Of a stretch of DNA of 64,000 bases, positions 25,986 to 35,219 are shown in pieces; position 1 is the stretch's first letter, and the number at the start of each line of letters is the position of its first letter. Both the position numbers and the translations under genes were made by a program. This DNA is from JAWPMT01 sp965267435 (lineage in GTDB: Bacteria > Bacteroidota > Bacteroidia > Cytophagales > Cyclobacteriaceae), in contig OZ253960.1 in the NCBI GenBank assembly GCA_965267435.1, forward strand, positions 3,596,001-3,660,000. Reading direction: 5' to 3'. Under the pieces are notes generated by a model. The model ran no database searches and was not told the DNA's origin. It was given only the letters and a program-made list of their open reading frames with translations.

Positions 25986-27752
25986 ATGAAAAAATCCATC
26001 CATATAGGCTGGAAGCCCCTAATTCTCGGATTAAGCCTGCTGCTTGCAGTGGGTACCGCCCAGTCACAAAACGCGGAGCTCGAGAGCATCTTCGAGCGAG
26101 TGGAAACCATCGATGACGAATCCCGCCCCAATGGCGATTTCTTTCGCCTGACGGAGGCCAACGAATGGCGCCCAGTGACGGTGGCAGAACGCGACGCTAT
26201 TGCCGACAGGTACCGGGAGCAACTGCAGGCGCTCCAGTCCTTGGATGATAACTCCCTCACCAAACAGGAAGGGGTAAGCAAAGCCATCATGTCAGTCAAG
26301 CTCCAAAATGCTATCAGCGCGATCGATTTCCGCCGGTACTATGTCCCCTTTAATGCGGAGGGCGGATTCTACAGCAGACCGTTATTTCCACTTCGAAGGC
26401 TCGAGCTGGCCAATGCGGAAGAGTACGAGGCTTATCTGACCTGGCTGGCCAACTATCCCGACTACATCGATGCGCACATAGCCCTGATGCGGGAGGGCAT
26501 CTCTCAAGACATCGTGGCCCCGAAGGTGATCATCGAAAACAACATCAAGCTGCTGGCCCCGTGGTTGGCCGATGACATGGACAGCAATCCATTTGCTACG
26601 CCGATCAACAAGTTCACAGCCTCCATGGAGGGAGCGCAAAAGGACGACTTACTCGAAAAAGGACTCGCAGGCATTGCTTCCACCGTACTACCGGCCTATC
26701 GAAAACTGGAGGCTTTTTTCTCTGAAGAGTATTTACCGGCGGCACCGGACAAGGTGGGTATCAATGGTATCCCAGACGGCAAAGCCTACTACGAGGATCG
26801 CATCCGATTTTTCACGACGCTCGATATGAGTCCGGACTCTGTGTTTCAGCTGGGTATGTCGGAGGTACGGCGCATCCGTAGCGCCATGGAGCAAATCATC
26901 GACGACCTCGGGTTTGAAGGGGATTTCGCCCAGTTTATTGAGTTTTTGCGGACCGACCCGCAGTTTTATCCCAAGACTCCCGAGGAGTATCTCTACTTTG
27001 CCGCCTGGCTCAGTAAGAAAGCTGAAGGTGCACTCCCTCCTCTCTTCGAAAAACTCTATGAGCTTCCCTTCACCGTGGCGCCTGTCCCCGACGAGATCGC
27101 CCCCACTTACACTGGCGGGCGGTACGTTCCCGGTAGTCGTTCACAAGATCGTGCGGGCACCTATTGGGTGAATACTTATAACTTGAAGAGCAGACCTTTC
27201 TACGTGCTCCCCGCCTTGACACTGCATGAGGCGGCCCCAGGCCATCACCTGCAAGGTGCCATGTCCGCCGAGCTGGAGGACATACCCAACTTTCGCAGGC
27301 GCTACTACATCAGCGCCTATGGCGAGGGGTGGGGGCTGTACTCCGAATATCTCGGGGAAGAAATGGGCATGTATACAACGCCTTATGAGTGGTTTGGACG
27401 CTATACTTATGAGATGTGGCGTGCCTGCCGACTGGTGGTGGATGTGGGCATGCACTACAAAGACTGGACGCGGGAGCAAGCGGTCGAGTTCATGGCTTCC
27501 AACACGGCACTGTCTATGCATGAAGTCAATACAGAGATCAACCGCTACATTGGCTGGCCAGCACAAGCCGTCTCCTATAAAGTAGGGGAGATCACCATCA
27601 AGAGATTACGAGAGCGAGCTACAGGAGCGATGGGGGATCAATTCGATATCCAGAAATTTCATGGCCTCATCCTCGAAAACGGATCTGTGCCTCTCACCGT
27701 ATTGGAGGATCTGGTAGATGAATGGATAGAGGCATCGCGGCAGTCTGAATGA
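25986..27752 (+). CDS. DUF885 family protein (predicted metallopeptidase-like), exported
   Basis: 588 residues from ATG 25986 (a TTG three codons upstream is ignored). Residues 1-28 are a signal peptide (LILGLSLLLAVGTAQSQ). The family hallmark HEAAPGHHLQ resembles an HExxH-type metal site, and the downstream GEGWGLYSEYLGEEMGMY supplies further acidic residues, as in DUF885 proteins related to M32/M3-like peptidases. Probably periplasmic. It lies 70 bases after the binding-fold gene. The stop is 19 bases from the convergent lipoprotein gene, and a short inverted repeat (TAGTCG/CGACTA, 27755-27774) spans the gap. Confidence 0.92.
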   Translation: MKKSIHIGWKPLILGLSLLLAVGTAQSQNAELESIFERVETIDDESRPNGDFFRLTEANEWRPVTVAERDAIADRYREQLQALQSLDDNSLTKQEGVSKAIMSVKLQNAISAIDFRRYYVPFNAEGGFYSRPLFPLRRLELANAEEYEAYLTWLANYPDYIDAHIALMREGISQDIVAPKVIIENNIKLLAPWLADDMDSNPFATPINKFTASMEGAQKDDLLEKGLAGIASTVLPAYRKLEAFFSEEYLPAAPDKVGINGIPDGKAYYEDRIRFFTTLDMSPDSVFQLGMSEVRRIRSAMEQIIDDLGFEGDFAQFIEFLRTDPQFYPKTPEEYLYFAAWLSKKAEGALPPLFEKLYELPFTVAPVPDEIAPTYTGGRYVPGSRSQDRAGTYWVNTYNLKSRPFYVLPALTLHEAAPGHHLQGAMSAELEDIPNFRRRYYISAYGEGWGLYSEYLGEEMGMYTTPYEWFGRYTYEMWRACRLVVDVGMHYKDWTREQAVEFMASNTALSMHEVNTEINRYIGWPAQAVSYKVGEITIKRLRERATGAMGDQFDIQKFHGLILENGSVPLTVLEDLVDEWIEASRQSE

Positions 27753-27771
27753 GCTAGTCGATTGAGGACGA

Positions 27772-28176
27772 CTACTGCTCCTTCTGCGCCAGGTACTCTT
27801 TCTTGGAGACTGTTTCTTTGGTCCGGATCTGATAGACCTGCACGAGGTCATTCCTGTCCACACCCTCCGGCATCATTCCCGGTGTCTGAAAGTATTCGAC
27901 GTCTGTGTCCCCTACCCATTTTACGTAGCCACTTCGCAGACGCCTTTCCAACACAAGGTTGCCGGCTTTGTCATAGATCTCAAATACTATGGGGTTGGGG
28001 AATGTCTGGGTATCACGATCCTTAGTGCACAACTGAAATGTTCTGGAATCATTCCACTCACAGGTAAGCCCGTCTTGCAAAGGTGAGGGCGGTTCCCTCA
28101 AATCTCCACTTGCAGAAGGCGGACTCTGACAAGCGATCGACAGAAGCAGCAGGGGGATCAACTTCTTAGGGATCAT
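27772..28176 (-). CDS. small hypothetical lipoprotein
   Basis: 134 residues from the ATG at 28176; the in-frame TTG at 28182 adds only two residues. The N-terminus MIPKKLIPLLLLSIACQ is a lipoprotein signal with Cys about residue 16 (S-I-A-C rather than the commoner L-x-x-C). The mature part holds a beta-rich region (IVFEIYDKAGNLVLERRLRS) and a charged end. No family recognised. It lies 25 bases after the PhoD gene on the same strand, probably the second gene of that transcript. Confidence 0.7.
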   Translation of the reverse strand: MIPKKLIPLLLLSIACQSPPSASGDLREPPSPLQDGLTCEWNDSRTFQLCTKDRDTQTFPNPIVFEIYDKAGNLVLERRLRSGYVKWVGDTDVEYFQTPGMMPEGVDRNDLVQVYQIRTKETVSKKEYLAQKEQ

Positions 28177-28201
28177 ACCCAAATATAACCATTAACGCGA
28201 T

Positions 28202-29737
28202 TTACTCTCGCAGCTTCACCTCACCGGAATTGACGTACAGTTCCTTTCCCACCTCAGCCTCGGCGCGCCGTTCGCTCAGCGTGGGCACATAGTACCAACT
28301 CGCCGTTGCCCGCTCTTCCGTCAAGGAAAGCAATAGGTAGCCGTGGTCTCGAAGATTGGCATACTTAAGGTGTGGGTTGATGGCGCTATTGACGATGCGC
28401 TGCTCATGCACCAGGACGGTATCGGTATCGAAACGCTCATTGGAGTTGGCGGAATTAATACTTGTAGTCCCAAATTCCACAGCCACTGCTCCCTCGCCGG
28501 TCTCCTGATCATAGCTGCCAAAAGGATCCGTCGACACTTCAAAAGCCCAACTGGAGTGTGTGTCTCCGGTGATGAAGATCACATTTTCGATGTCTCGGAT
28601 GAAGTCGGCAATCTCTTTCTGCTCCACAGGATAGCCATCCCAGCTGTCGAGGTTGATGGTGAAGTTGGGCTCGTAGCCCCAATTGAGATAGGAGAAAATG
28701 ACCTGGTTGCCAATAATCTTCCACTGAGACTGGGAAGTGGAGAGTTGCTCCTTGAGCCACTGGACTTGTTCTTCTCCAAGCATCGAACGGCTGGCGTCCA
28801 TGAGTGCGGGATCTGCCAAACTATCAAGCGGCCTTGACCGCCCTTCCAAACGTTCGTCCAGCATGATGAGGTCGGCCAGAGCCCCGAAGTCGAACTTTCG
28901 ATAAAGCTCTCCACTCTCTCTGATCGGGAGCCATTCGTAGTAGGCTCTCACGGCAGCTTCGCGCCGCTCTTCGTAGGGGCCTTCATCCTCCTGATGGTTT
29001 TGGGCCCCTGTCTCGTAAGAGTTATTGGCAATCTCGTGATCATCCCATATTGCGATCATTGGATGATTGTTGTGCACAGATTGTAGATCGGGATCGAGGC
29101 GATACAGCGAATACCTCGTGCGATAGTCGTCCAGGCTCACGATTTCGTAGGGAGGTAGGTTGAACCGGCCTGTGGTGCTATCGCCATACCTGCCAACCCC
29201 ATATTCGTAGATATAATCTCCTAAATGAATGACCGCGTCAATGTCATCCCGCTGGCCGATGTGCCCATAGGCATTGAAATAGCCAAATTCATAATTGCTA
29301 CAGCTGACCACCGCAAACTTGAGGCGTCTGGGATCCTCCGGTGCAGTCTTCGTGCGACCTACCACAGAGGTGCGATCAAGCGCGCTGAATCGATAGTAAT
29401 ACTCGCTCCCGGCGGTGAGATTGGAGACATCCACTTTCACGGTATAGTTCCTCGAGGGACCCGTGGTAAAGGTGCCAGACTGAATGACATTCAGGAAATC
29501 GGGATCGGTGCTGAACTCCCAGGTTACGACCAGGTATTCCGTGGCCTCTTCAGGTGTCACTTTTGTCCAGATCACGACGGCATCCTGTAATGGGTCTCCG
29601 GAAGCCACACCGTGATAAAAGGGTTTAAGGTCATTGTTGTAGAGATCTGCCAGACCATTCGCCGTGGGTTCACTGGCGGGGTTCCCTGAGCATGCCGCCA
29701 CAGCGGCCAATATCGACAGGTAGTAGAGTACTTTCAA
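28202..29737 (-). CDS. alkaline phosphatase D family lipoprotein (PhoD-like)
   Basis: 511 residues if read from TTG at 29737. That start gives the lipoprotein signal LKVLYYLSILAAVAACSG with the first residue read as Met. The longer reading from ATG 29821 puts 28 charged residues in front of the signal and is less likely. An N-terminal Fn3-like domain (GVASGDPLQDAVVIWTKV) is followed by the metallophosphatase core: VSCSNYEFGYFNAYG, VIHLGDYIYEYGVGRYG, IAIWDDHEIANNSY, ITGDTHSSWAF. PhoD enzymes hydrolyse phosphate mono- and diesters at the cell surface using metal ions. All the usual metal-binding motifs are visible. Confidence 0.9.
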   Translation of the reverse strand: MKVLYYLSILAAVAACSGNPASEPTANGLADLYNNDLKPFYHGVASGDPLQDAVVIWTKVTPEEATEYLVVTWEFSTDPDFLNVIQSGTFTTGPSRNYTVKVDVSNLTAGSEYYYRFSALDRTSVVGRTKTAPEDPRRLKFAVVSCSNYEFGYFNAYGHIGQRDDIDAVIHLGDYIYEYGVGRYGDSTTGRFNLPPYEIVSLDDYRTRYSLYRLDPDLQSVHNNHPMIAIWDDHEIANNSYETGAQNHQEDEGPYEERREAAVRAYYEWLPIRESGELYRKFDFGALADLIMLDERLEGRSRPLDSLADPALMDASRSMLGEEQVQWLKEQLSTSQSQWKIIGNQVIFSYLNWGYEPNFTINLDSWDGYPVEQKEIADFIRDIENVIFITGDTHSSWAFEVSTDPFGSYDQETGEGAVAVEFGTTSINSANSNERFDTDTVLVHEQRIVNSAINPHLKYANLRDHGYLLLSLTEERATASWYYVPTLSERRAEAEVGKELYVNSGEVKLRE

Positions 29738-29939
29738 GGTTGTGTTGGTACGGTTAAGGTCTGGAATATACAATTCCCTCGGGAGAAGGACTTGGAGACT
29801 GTATAAATATTTGGTTAACAAGGATAAACAACCCGATTAACAGGCCATAAATCTATTGTCCCACCTCGTGCAGATGAGTTGGTGAGTTGGTGATGGCTGC
29901 TGTCAATTTCGACGAGGTTAAGTGGAACATCTCACGTCG

Positions 29940-30866
29940 TTAAATTCTCATCAGCGTATCCAGGAACTTCATGTTCTCCCCCTTGCGCTTGACGATCAGT
30001 AAAGGGATATCATTGTCCTTGAATGTGAGTTTTTCCGCCAGGGAGCCCATCAATATGGCTGATGCGTCGGTCCGTCCCTTGGAACCAACGACAATAAGGT
30101 CCGCCTGCACCTCATGGCAGAAATCGTTGATGGGATCCACATAGTTGCCGCGCTCTGCCAGTAGATAGTGGCAGTGATAACCCGGCGTAAGGCCCAGTTG
30201 ACGCAGCATCTTGTCCGCGTGGTTCTCGGCGTTCTCCATCATGATATTGGCAAATTCCTCGTAACTCTTACCAGTCTTATAGAAGCCGACTGGTACGCTG
30301 TAGGCGTTGGCCAGATGCAATTCCGCTCCACCATTTTTGCAGATTTCATGGGCACAATCAAGGGCCAGTATCGAATGACGAGAATAATCGACGGCAACAA
30401 CGACCTTCTGCAGGTTGTACTTACCATTCTCAGGTACCAGCAACAAAGTGCACGGACTCTTCCTCGCAATATGACTTGAGACAATTCCCGATCCCTTTAG
30501 GCTCTGCTTCCTTCCCATCATCATCATGTCCACATCCTTGATCCTTGAGAGCTTCAGCAGCTCTTGTATGGGATTGCCTTCTTTGATCAGGATCGTAGTC
30601 TCTACCTCTGAAGACCCAAAATGCTTATCTATTTTTTGACGAACGTCATTCTCTATGCTTTCATCCAATGGAGCCAATAGATCCGGGTATTTGTCCATCA
30701 CTTCCTCGGGTAACTCCAGGTTCTGTGCTACATGCACAAAGAACACCCGCTCGATGGGCAACATCTTTGTAATCAACGCAGCATACCGGATGATGTGATC
30801 GTCCATTTCGGTAAGGTCGAGCCCGGCGAGCGCAACACGTACCTGGCGATTTTCAAACTTTTCCAT
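29940..30866 (-). CDS. universal stress protein, tandem UspA domains
   Basis: 308 residues from ATG 30866 (a TTG at 30872 precedes it). Two UspA-type domains are visible. The first runs from VRVALAGLDLTEMDDHII to the loop MMMGRKQSLKGSGIVSSHIA. The second begins KVVVAVDYSRHSILALDCAH and contains the ATP-loop-like G-x2-G-x9-G-(S/T) motif VVGSKGRTDASAILMGSLAE. It is the last gene of the minus-strand V-ATPase block, 96 bases after subunit K. Cytoplasmic stress or nucleotide-binding role inferred from the family. Confidence 0.9.
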   Translation of the reverse strand: MEKFENRQVRVALAGLDLTEMDDHIIRYAALITKMLPIERVFFVHVAQNLELPEEVMDKYPDLLAPLDESIENDVRQKIDKHFGSSEVETTILIKEGNPIQELLKLSRIKDVDMMMMGRKQSLKGSGIVSSHIARKSPCTLLLVPENGKYNLQKVVVAVDYSRHSILALDCAHEICKNGGAELHLANAYSVPVGFYKTGKSYEEFANIMMENAENHADKMLRQLGLTPGYHCHYLLAERGNYVDPINDFCHEVQADLIVVGSKGRTDASAILMGSLAEKLTFKDNDIPLLIVKRKGENMKFLDTLMRI

Positions 30867-30962
30867 TTTCAAGAATTTCTATTGCTCAAATTATGGAATC
30901 TCTGGCGTCACTCACAGCAATATGCGAGCAAATTATCCCAGCCTGCTACTGCGGAGATACAC

Positions 30963-31421
30963 TCACAAGATTCCCCTTATCAAAAACAGTGACGCAAAAG
31001 CTATAATCGCATACAGCTCAGGGAACACTGCAAGTATCATGGCACGGCCAAAGACGTCGTTGCCCGAACCAATGCTATCGATACTATTGGCACATACCCT
31101 TCCCTGGTACATGCCCGAAAACAACCCGGCCAGGCCCAGTGCGAGCCCACCCCCGAGTATGCCCGCACCCTGCAAGACCGTCATCTCGCTGGTGATCAGG
31201 TCCTGGAGGATGAAGAAACCAGCAAACCCATACAGACCCTGCGTGCCCGGTAGCGCGCTGAGCACAATGTACGAGCCGAAGGACTCCGGTCTTTTTTTCA
31301 GGGCACCCACCGTGGCCATGGCACCGACAGCAGTACCAATGGCACTACCACTACCTGCCAGACCTACTAGGGCACCAATTCCAATGAATGCGAGTGTTAA
31401 TGCAAGGGCTTCTGATTCCAT
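30963..31421 (-). CDS. ntpK: V-type ATPase subunit K (membrane proteolipid), sodium-type signature
   Basis: 152 residues, four helices in two hairpins, the double-hairpin form that builds the rotor ring. Hairpin one contains LPGTQGLYGF, hairpin two GMYQGRV and FPELYAII. Counted from the start, Leu57, Thr60, Gln61, Tyr64, Gln106 and Glu135 correspond, with a constant offset of four, to Leu61, Thr64, Gln65, Tyr68, Gln110 and Glu139, the Na+ site of E. hirae NtpK as I recall it. Na+ transport is therefore likely. Last V-ATPase gene of the operon, 13 bases after subunit I. Confidence 0.95.
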   Translation of the reverse strand: MESEALALTLAFIGIGALVGLAGSGSAIGTAVGAMATVGALKKRPESFGSYIVLSALPGTQGLYGFAGFFILQDLITSEMTVLQGAGILGGGLALGLAGLFSGMYQGRVCANSIDSIGSGNDVFGRAMILAVFPELYAIIAFASLFLIRGIL

Positions 31422-31434
31422 GATTCTATCATTT

Positions 31435-33273
31435 TTAGTCTTCTATTGATCTTAGTCTTTTTCTAAAGGGCTGGTAGGCTACCCCTCCACCTTCAAACTG
31501 GGCATTGCTATAAAACTCCACGAACGTCAAACGCAAGGGGTGGACAAATGCTCCTAGCGTAGCCAGCGCCAAATTGAGCGCATGCCCAAACAACAGGAAT
31601 ATGACGCCCATTCCAATGGACAACCAGCTATCGCCCATGATTTGCATACCAATCTGATTCACAACCAGCCCCAGGACAGAGGAGGCAACGCCCAATGCAA
31701 ACAAGCGAACATAAGACAACGTGTCACCCAGTAGTCCTGTGAATATGAAAAACAAAGGCAGCAGACCCGCTGGTATTCTCTTCCCCCAGGCCAGTGTGCT
31801 GTCATGAAACGCCAACACCAAAACGATCCCAAAAATGGCCAAAGCCTTCATCCATCCGACGTGTGGTTGCAAGACCTCGACACCCTGGTTACTGGCCAGG
31901 AAGATCCCAATGGCCGGCGCTATGATGAACAACTTACCAATGACAGGCAATGCCGCTGCAAAACCCTGGTACACCCACTTGTTGACAATGGCCAATAGGA
32001 CGCCGACGAATATCTGGACAACCCCAATCATCAAGGCTACATTGAAAGCGTTGAAAACTACGCTGCGATCGTCGCCAATGATAACATAGCCCGATAGGTA
32101 CTCCAGGAACGGATGTTCGGCGCCTTGCAGGGGGATCCCAAAAATGCTTCCAGACTTGACTACCCCCATCACGGTGGTAAGCAGACCCAGCACCACTCCT
32201 AATGCGGCAAGGTTCCTCGCCTTTTTCATGAATGTGAAGGCCCCAACGACAGCGGCCGCCAATAGCACGATGCCATATCCCGCATCTCCCAGACAATAGG
32301 CAAAGAATATCGGATAAAACACCGCGATGAATGGCGTCAGATCCATCTCGTAGTAGTTGGGGAGCTGAAAGATCTTTGTGATCGTTTCGAAGAGCTTGGG
32401 ATATCGTGAATTGCGAAGGAGAATCGGCACCTGATCGCCTGGAGCTGGCAACGCAATCCCGTAGGTAATGTGGGACTTCTTCAGGTAATGCTCCAACCGC
32501 CCCTGGATGGAGGCAGGGAACCAACCCCGGATAGAAAGAATGGCCCCATTGCTGTGACGATCAAAACTTCCATTGGCCTGGTAATAGGCAAGGGTCGTTG
32601 TCACCTCGGCCAGGGCGTCTTCCAACTGCTCGACATAGCCGTGATAGGACCTGATTTCCTCATGAACTCGGTCGTGGTCACCGGCAAGTACGTGTTCACG
32701 GCGCTCTACTTCCGCCAGACTACGCTCGGGTAATGCCACTTCGTCAAAAGGCAGGTCCGGTAGGTCGCCGTCACTGAAAATGACAAAGTACACGCGATTT
32801 CCCCCTTCGTGGACAACATACGTGTGCGTATCACCGAAATCATACTTATCATAGGCAGAAGCGTCGGCCATGTAGAAACAAACACCGACACCACGTTGCT
32901 GGATCTCTCGTAGGCGACTGCGATCGAAATGTCCCCAGGGCTCCAGGAGGAGCTTCTCTTTGCGAAGTACTTCCAGCTCCTGAACATTGGTGTCCACTCT
33001 CATGCGCAGATCCAGGACCTCCTCAACGACCTGCTCCATTGACTTTCCCTGATCGGGATTCGACGCGGTCGCACCATTCTCAGTTGAGTCATGGATTGCC
33101 TCCAGCACCTTTTGTATTTGAGATTGCTCTTTCTCCAAGGTCTCGACGTCACCGTTACGATAATTACGATCGATTTCCAGGTGAATCACCCCTACCTGCT
33201 GGAGCATGTCGACAACTTTTTCCCTCTCCTTGTGAAAGGTGAGTATCGATATCTTCTTCATCCGAGCCTTCAT
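31435..33273 (-). CDS. ntpI: V-type ATPase subunit I (stator a-subunit)
   Basis: 612 residues. The N-terminal half is soluble and coiled (KKISILTFHKEREKVVDMLQ, EKEQSQIQKVLEAI), forming the peripheral stalk contact. The C-terminal half has seven to eight helices, including FFAYCLGDAGYGIVLLAA and LLGDTLSYVRLFALGVASS, whose Arg is the essential half-channel residue of the family. Together with subunit K it forms the ion channel. The start overlaps the stop of subunit D by four bases. Confidence 0.95.
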   Translation of the reverse strand: MKARMKKISILTFHKEREKVVDMLQQVGVIHLEIDRNYRNGDVETLEKEQSQIQKVLEAIHDSTENGATASNPDQGKSMEQVVEEVLDLRMRVDTNVQELEVLRKEKLLLEPWGHFDRSRLREIQQRGVGVCFYMADASAYDKYDFGDTHTYVVHEGGNRVYFVIFSDGDLPDLPFDEVALPERSLAEVERREHVLAGDHDRVHEEIRSYHGYVEQLEDALAEVTTTLAYYQANGSFDRHSNGAILSIRGWFPASIQGRLEHYLKKSHITYGIALPAPGDQVPILLRNSRYPKLFETITKIFQLPNYYEMDLTPFIAVFYPIFFAYCLGDAGYGIVLLAAAVVGAFTFMKKARNLAALGVVLGLLTTVMGVVKSGSIFGIPLQGAEHPFLEYLSGYVIIGDDRSVVFNAFNVALMIGVVQIFVGVLLAIVNKWVYQGFAAALPVIGKLFIIAPAIGIFLASNQGVEVLQPHVGWMKALAIFGIVLVLAFHDSTLAWGKRIPAGLLPLFFIFTGLLGDTLSYVRLFALGVASSVLGLVVNQIGMQIMGDSWLSIGMGVIFLLFGHALNLALATLGAFVHPLRLTFVEFYSNAQFEGGGVAYQPFRKRLRSIED

Positions 33274-33866
33274 ACCGCTGCGGTCACCTCCTTTCTGCTC
33301 TTCATGATCTTCTGCGCCGCTTTCGAAATATTCTCTCGATCCTCGAGAAAACGTTTGATCTTGAGGATGGCATCTTCATACTGTGGGATTTGCACCTTTT
33401 CATAAAGGTTGACCTTCTGGGTGGTCTTCTTGCGCGCTTGATGCAAAAGACTGATCTGTTCCTCGAGAATCCGAATTCTCAAATCCATCTCAATTGCTCT
33501 CTTCAAAATATCCACACCTGCGGGAACCCAGGGCCTTTCTTCCCACCAGGGCACATCGTCGATAGCAAACTGTACCTGCCGTATCTCGGGGATCTTTACT
33601 CCCACCATACTCTTCTGATAAATGCCCAGGTCCTGGAGATGGAGGAGCCTTGGAAACTCACTCCAAAGCCCCTTGAACCGGTCGAGTTCTTCTTCAAGGT
33701 CTTGCCTTTCAGATTGCAGTTCTACCAACTTTTCGGACAGTGTTTTCACTTCCTTGCGTAGGGCTGTTTCTTTGTTCTGCAAAATCGGCAACGCACGCTC
33801 CCTGATGGCCAGCTGCCTCCGGAAAGCCTGAATCGTGATTTTGTTGTATTGAAACTTCAGTGCCAT
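33270..33866 (-). CDS. ntpD: V-type ATPase subunit D (central shaft)
   Basis: 198 residues, almost entirely helical with long coiled coils at both ends (LALKFQ-type start, LVELQSERQDLEEELDRFKG, and the C-terminal EDAILKIKRFLEDREN). The central insert (VGVKIPEIRQVQFAI) is typical of the rotor shaft that turns within the A3B3 head. Nine bases separate it from subunit B, and it overlaps subunit I by four. Confidence 0.93.
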   Translation of the reverse strand: MALKFQYNKITIQAFRRQLAIRERALPILQNKETALRKEVKTLSEKLVELQSERQDLEEELDRFKGLWSEFPRLLHLQDLGIYQKSMVGVKIPEIRQVQFAIDDVPWWEERPWVPAGVDILKRAIEMDLRIRILEEQISLLHQARKKTTQKVNLYEKVQIPQYEDAILKIKRFLEDRENISKAAQKIMKSRKEVTAAV

Positions 33867-33875
33867 CTCCTAGTA

Positions 33876-35219
33876 TTAAGCGCTTTCTCTCACAGCCGCG
33901 GCCTCCGGCCAATATTTCTGCACCATTTGCTCTTTGATGCCCACCTCGAAAGCCTTGAAATAGCGGTGCATCAGATGCCAACCTCTGTCAAGCATCTCTT
34001 CCACCGTTATGTTGATATCAATGGCCAGTAATTCGTTCGCATAGTCCCTGGCAAAATTGAGGCACCGCAAATCGTATTCATTGAGGTCGAAGCCATTTTC
34101 CTTTTTGGTCTTTGCCTCCATGGCGTCGGCATACAGTCTCACCAAGGCATTCATCACTTGCGGGTGATCCTCACGCGTCTTCTTGCCGATGACATTTTGC
34201 TTCAATCTCGAAAGGCTCCTAAAAGGATCCACGATGGTTTTGCCAATCTCCACGTCGTGCTTCAGGAAGAGCTGCCCCTCCGTGATGTAACCGGTATTGT
34301 CAGGGATCGCGTGGGTGATATCTCCCTCGTTGAGCGTTGTGACTGCAAGGATGGTGATAGATCCACCATGACCCAACTGCACCGCTCGCTCATAGGTCCT
34401 CGCCAGGTCGCTGTACAATGAGCCCGGCATGGCATCCTTGGAGGGGATCTGGTCCATCTTATTGGAGACGATGGCCAGCGCATCAGCATAGAGCGTCATG
34501 TCGGTGAGCAATACCAAAACCTTCTGGTGATGTTCGTTGGCGAAGTACTCGGCCGCCGTACAGACCATATCCGGAACCAAAAGGCGCTCCAGGGGCGGAT
34601 CCTCAGAAGTATTGATGAATGACACAATCTTGTCCAGTGCTCCCGCCTCAGTGAAGGCGCTCTTAAAGAAGAGGTAATCATCATTGGAAAGGCCCATTCC
34701 TCCCAGGATGATCTTGTCTGCCTCGGCGCGCGTTGCGATCTCTGCCAGCACCTGGTTGTAGGGCTGATCAGGATCAGCGAAGAAGGGGATCTTTTGACCT
34801 GTGACGAGCGTATTGTTCAAGTCGATACCAGCGATGCCGGTTGCAAGCAATGTTGAAGGCTTGGAGCGCCTTACGGGATTGACGACACTCCCCGCGATTT
34901 GGCGGGCCTCCCCTTCGAGGTCAGGTCCACCGTCTATGGGTTCTCCATACGCATTGAGAAAGCGACCAGCGAGCAATTCACTTACTTTTAATTGCGGCGG
35001 CGACCCCGAGAAGACGATTTCGGCACTCGTTGAGATCCCCTCGGTCCCCAGGAAGACCTGTAGCGTCACCTGGTCACCCATGACGCTGACAACCTGGGCA
35101 GGTCTGCCATCTACCGATGCGAGCTCACCATAGCGAACACCCTCTGCCCGCAAAGAGCACGTGGCTTTTGTGATGTTGTAAATGCTGCTATAAATCCGTT
35201 GAAAGGCTGTCGTCTTCAC
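33876..35219 (-). CDS. ntpB: V-type ATPase subunit B (non-catalytic)
   Basis: 447 residues. The start codon is GTG overlapping the TGA of subunit A by four bases; no better ATG exists before the conserved N-terminal beta-barrel (GVRYGELASVDGRPAQVVSV). The nucleotide-domain body includes GQKIPFFADPDQPYNQVLAE, MGLSNDDYLFFKSAFTEAGA, MTLYADALAIVSNKMDQIPS and PGSLYSDLARTYERAV. It lacks a canonical P-loop, as expected. It alternates with A in the hexameric head. Confidence 0.96.
   Translation of the reverse strand: MKTTAFQRIYSSIYNITKATCSLRAEGVRYGELASVDGRPAQVVSVMGDQVTLQVFLGTEGISTSAEIVFSGSPPQLKVSELLAGRFLNAYGEPIDGGPDLEGEARQIAGSVVNPVRRSKPSTLLATGIAGIDLNNTLVTGQKIPFFADPDQPYNQVLAEIATRAEADKIILGGMGLSNDDYLFFKSAFTEAGALDKIVSFINTSEDPPLERLLVPDMVCTAAEYFANEHHQKVLVLLTDMTLYADALAIVSNKMDQIPSKDAMPGSLYSDLARTYERAVQLGHGGSITILAVTTLNEGDITHAIPDNTGYITEGQLFLKHDVEIGKTIVDPFRSLSRLKQNVIGKKTREDHPQVMNALVRLYADAMEAKTKKENGFDLNEYDLRCLNFARDYANELLAIDINITVEEMLDRGWHLMHRYFKAFEVGIKEQMVQKYWPEAAAVRESA

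Noticed and set aside
29876..29891. Tandem GAGTTGGT duplicate in the gap after the universal stress gene
   Set aside because: Only two copies of eight bases; no further structure or context.
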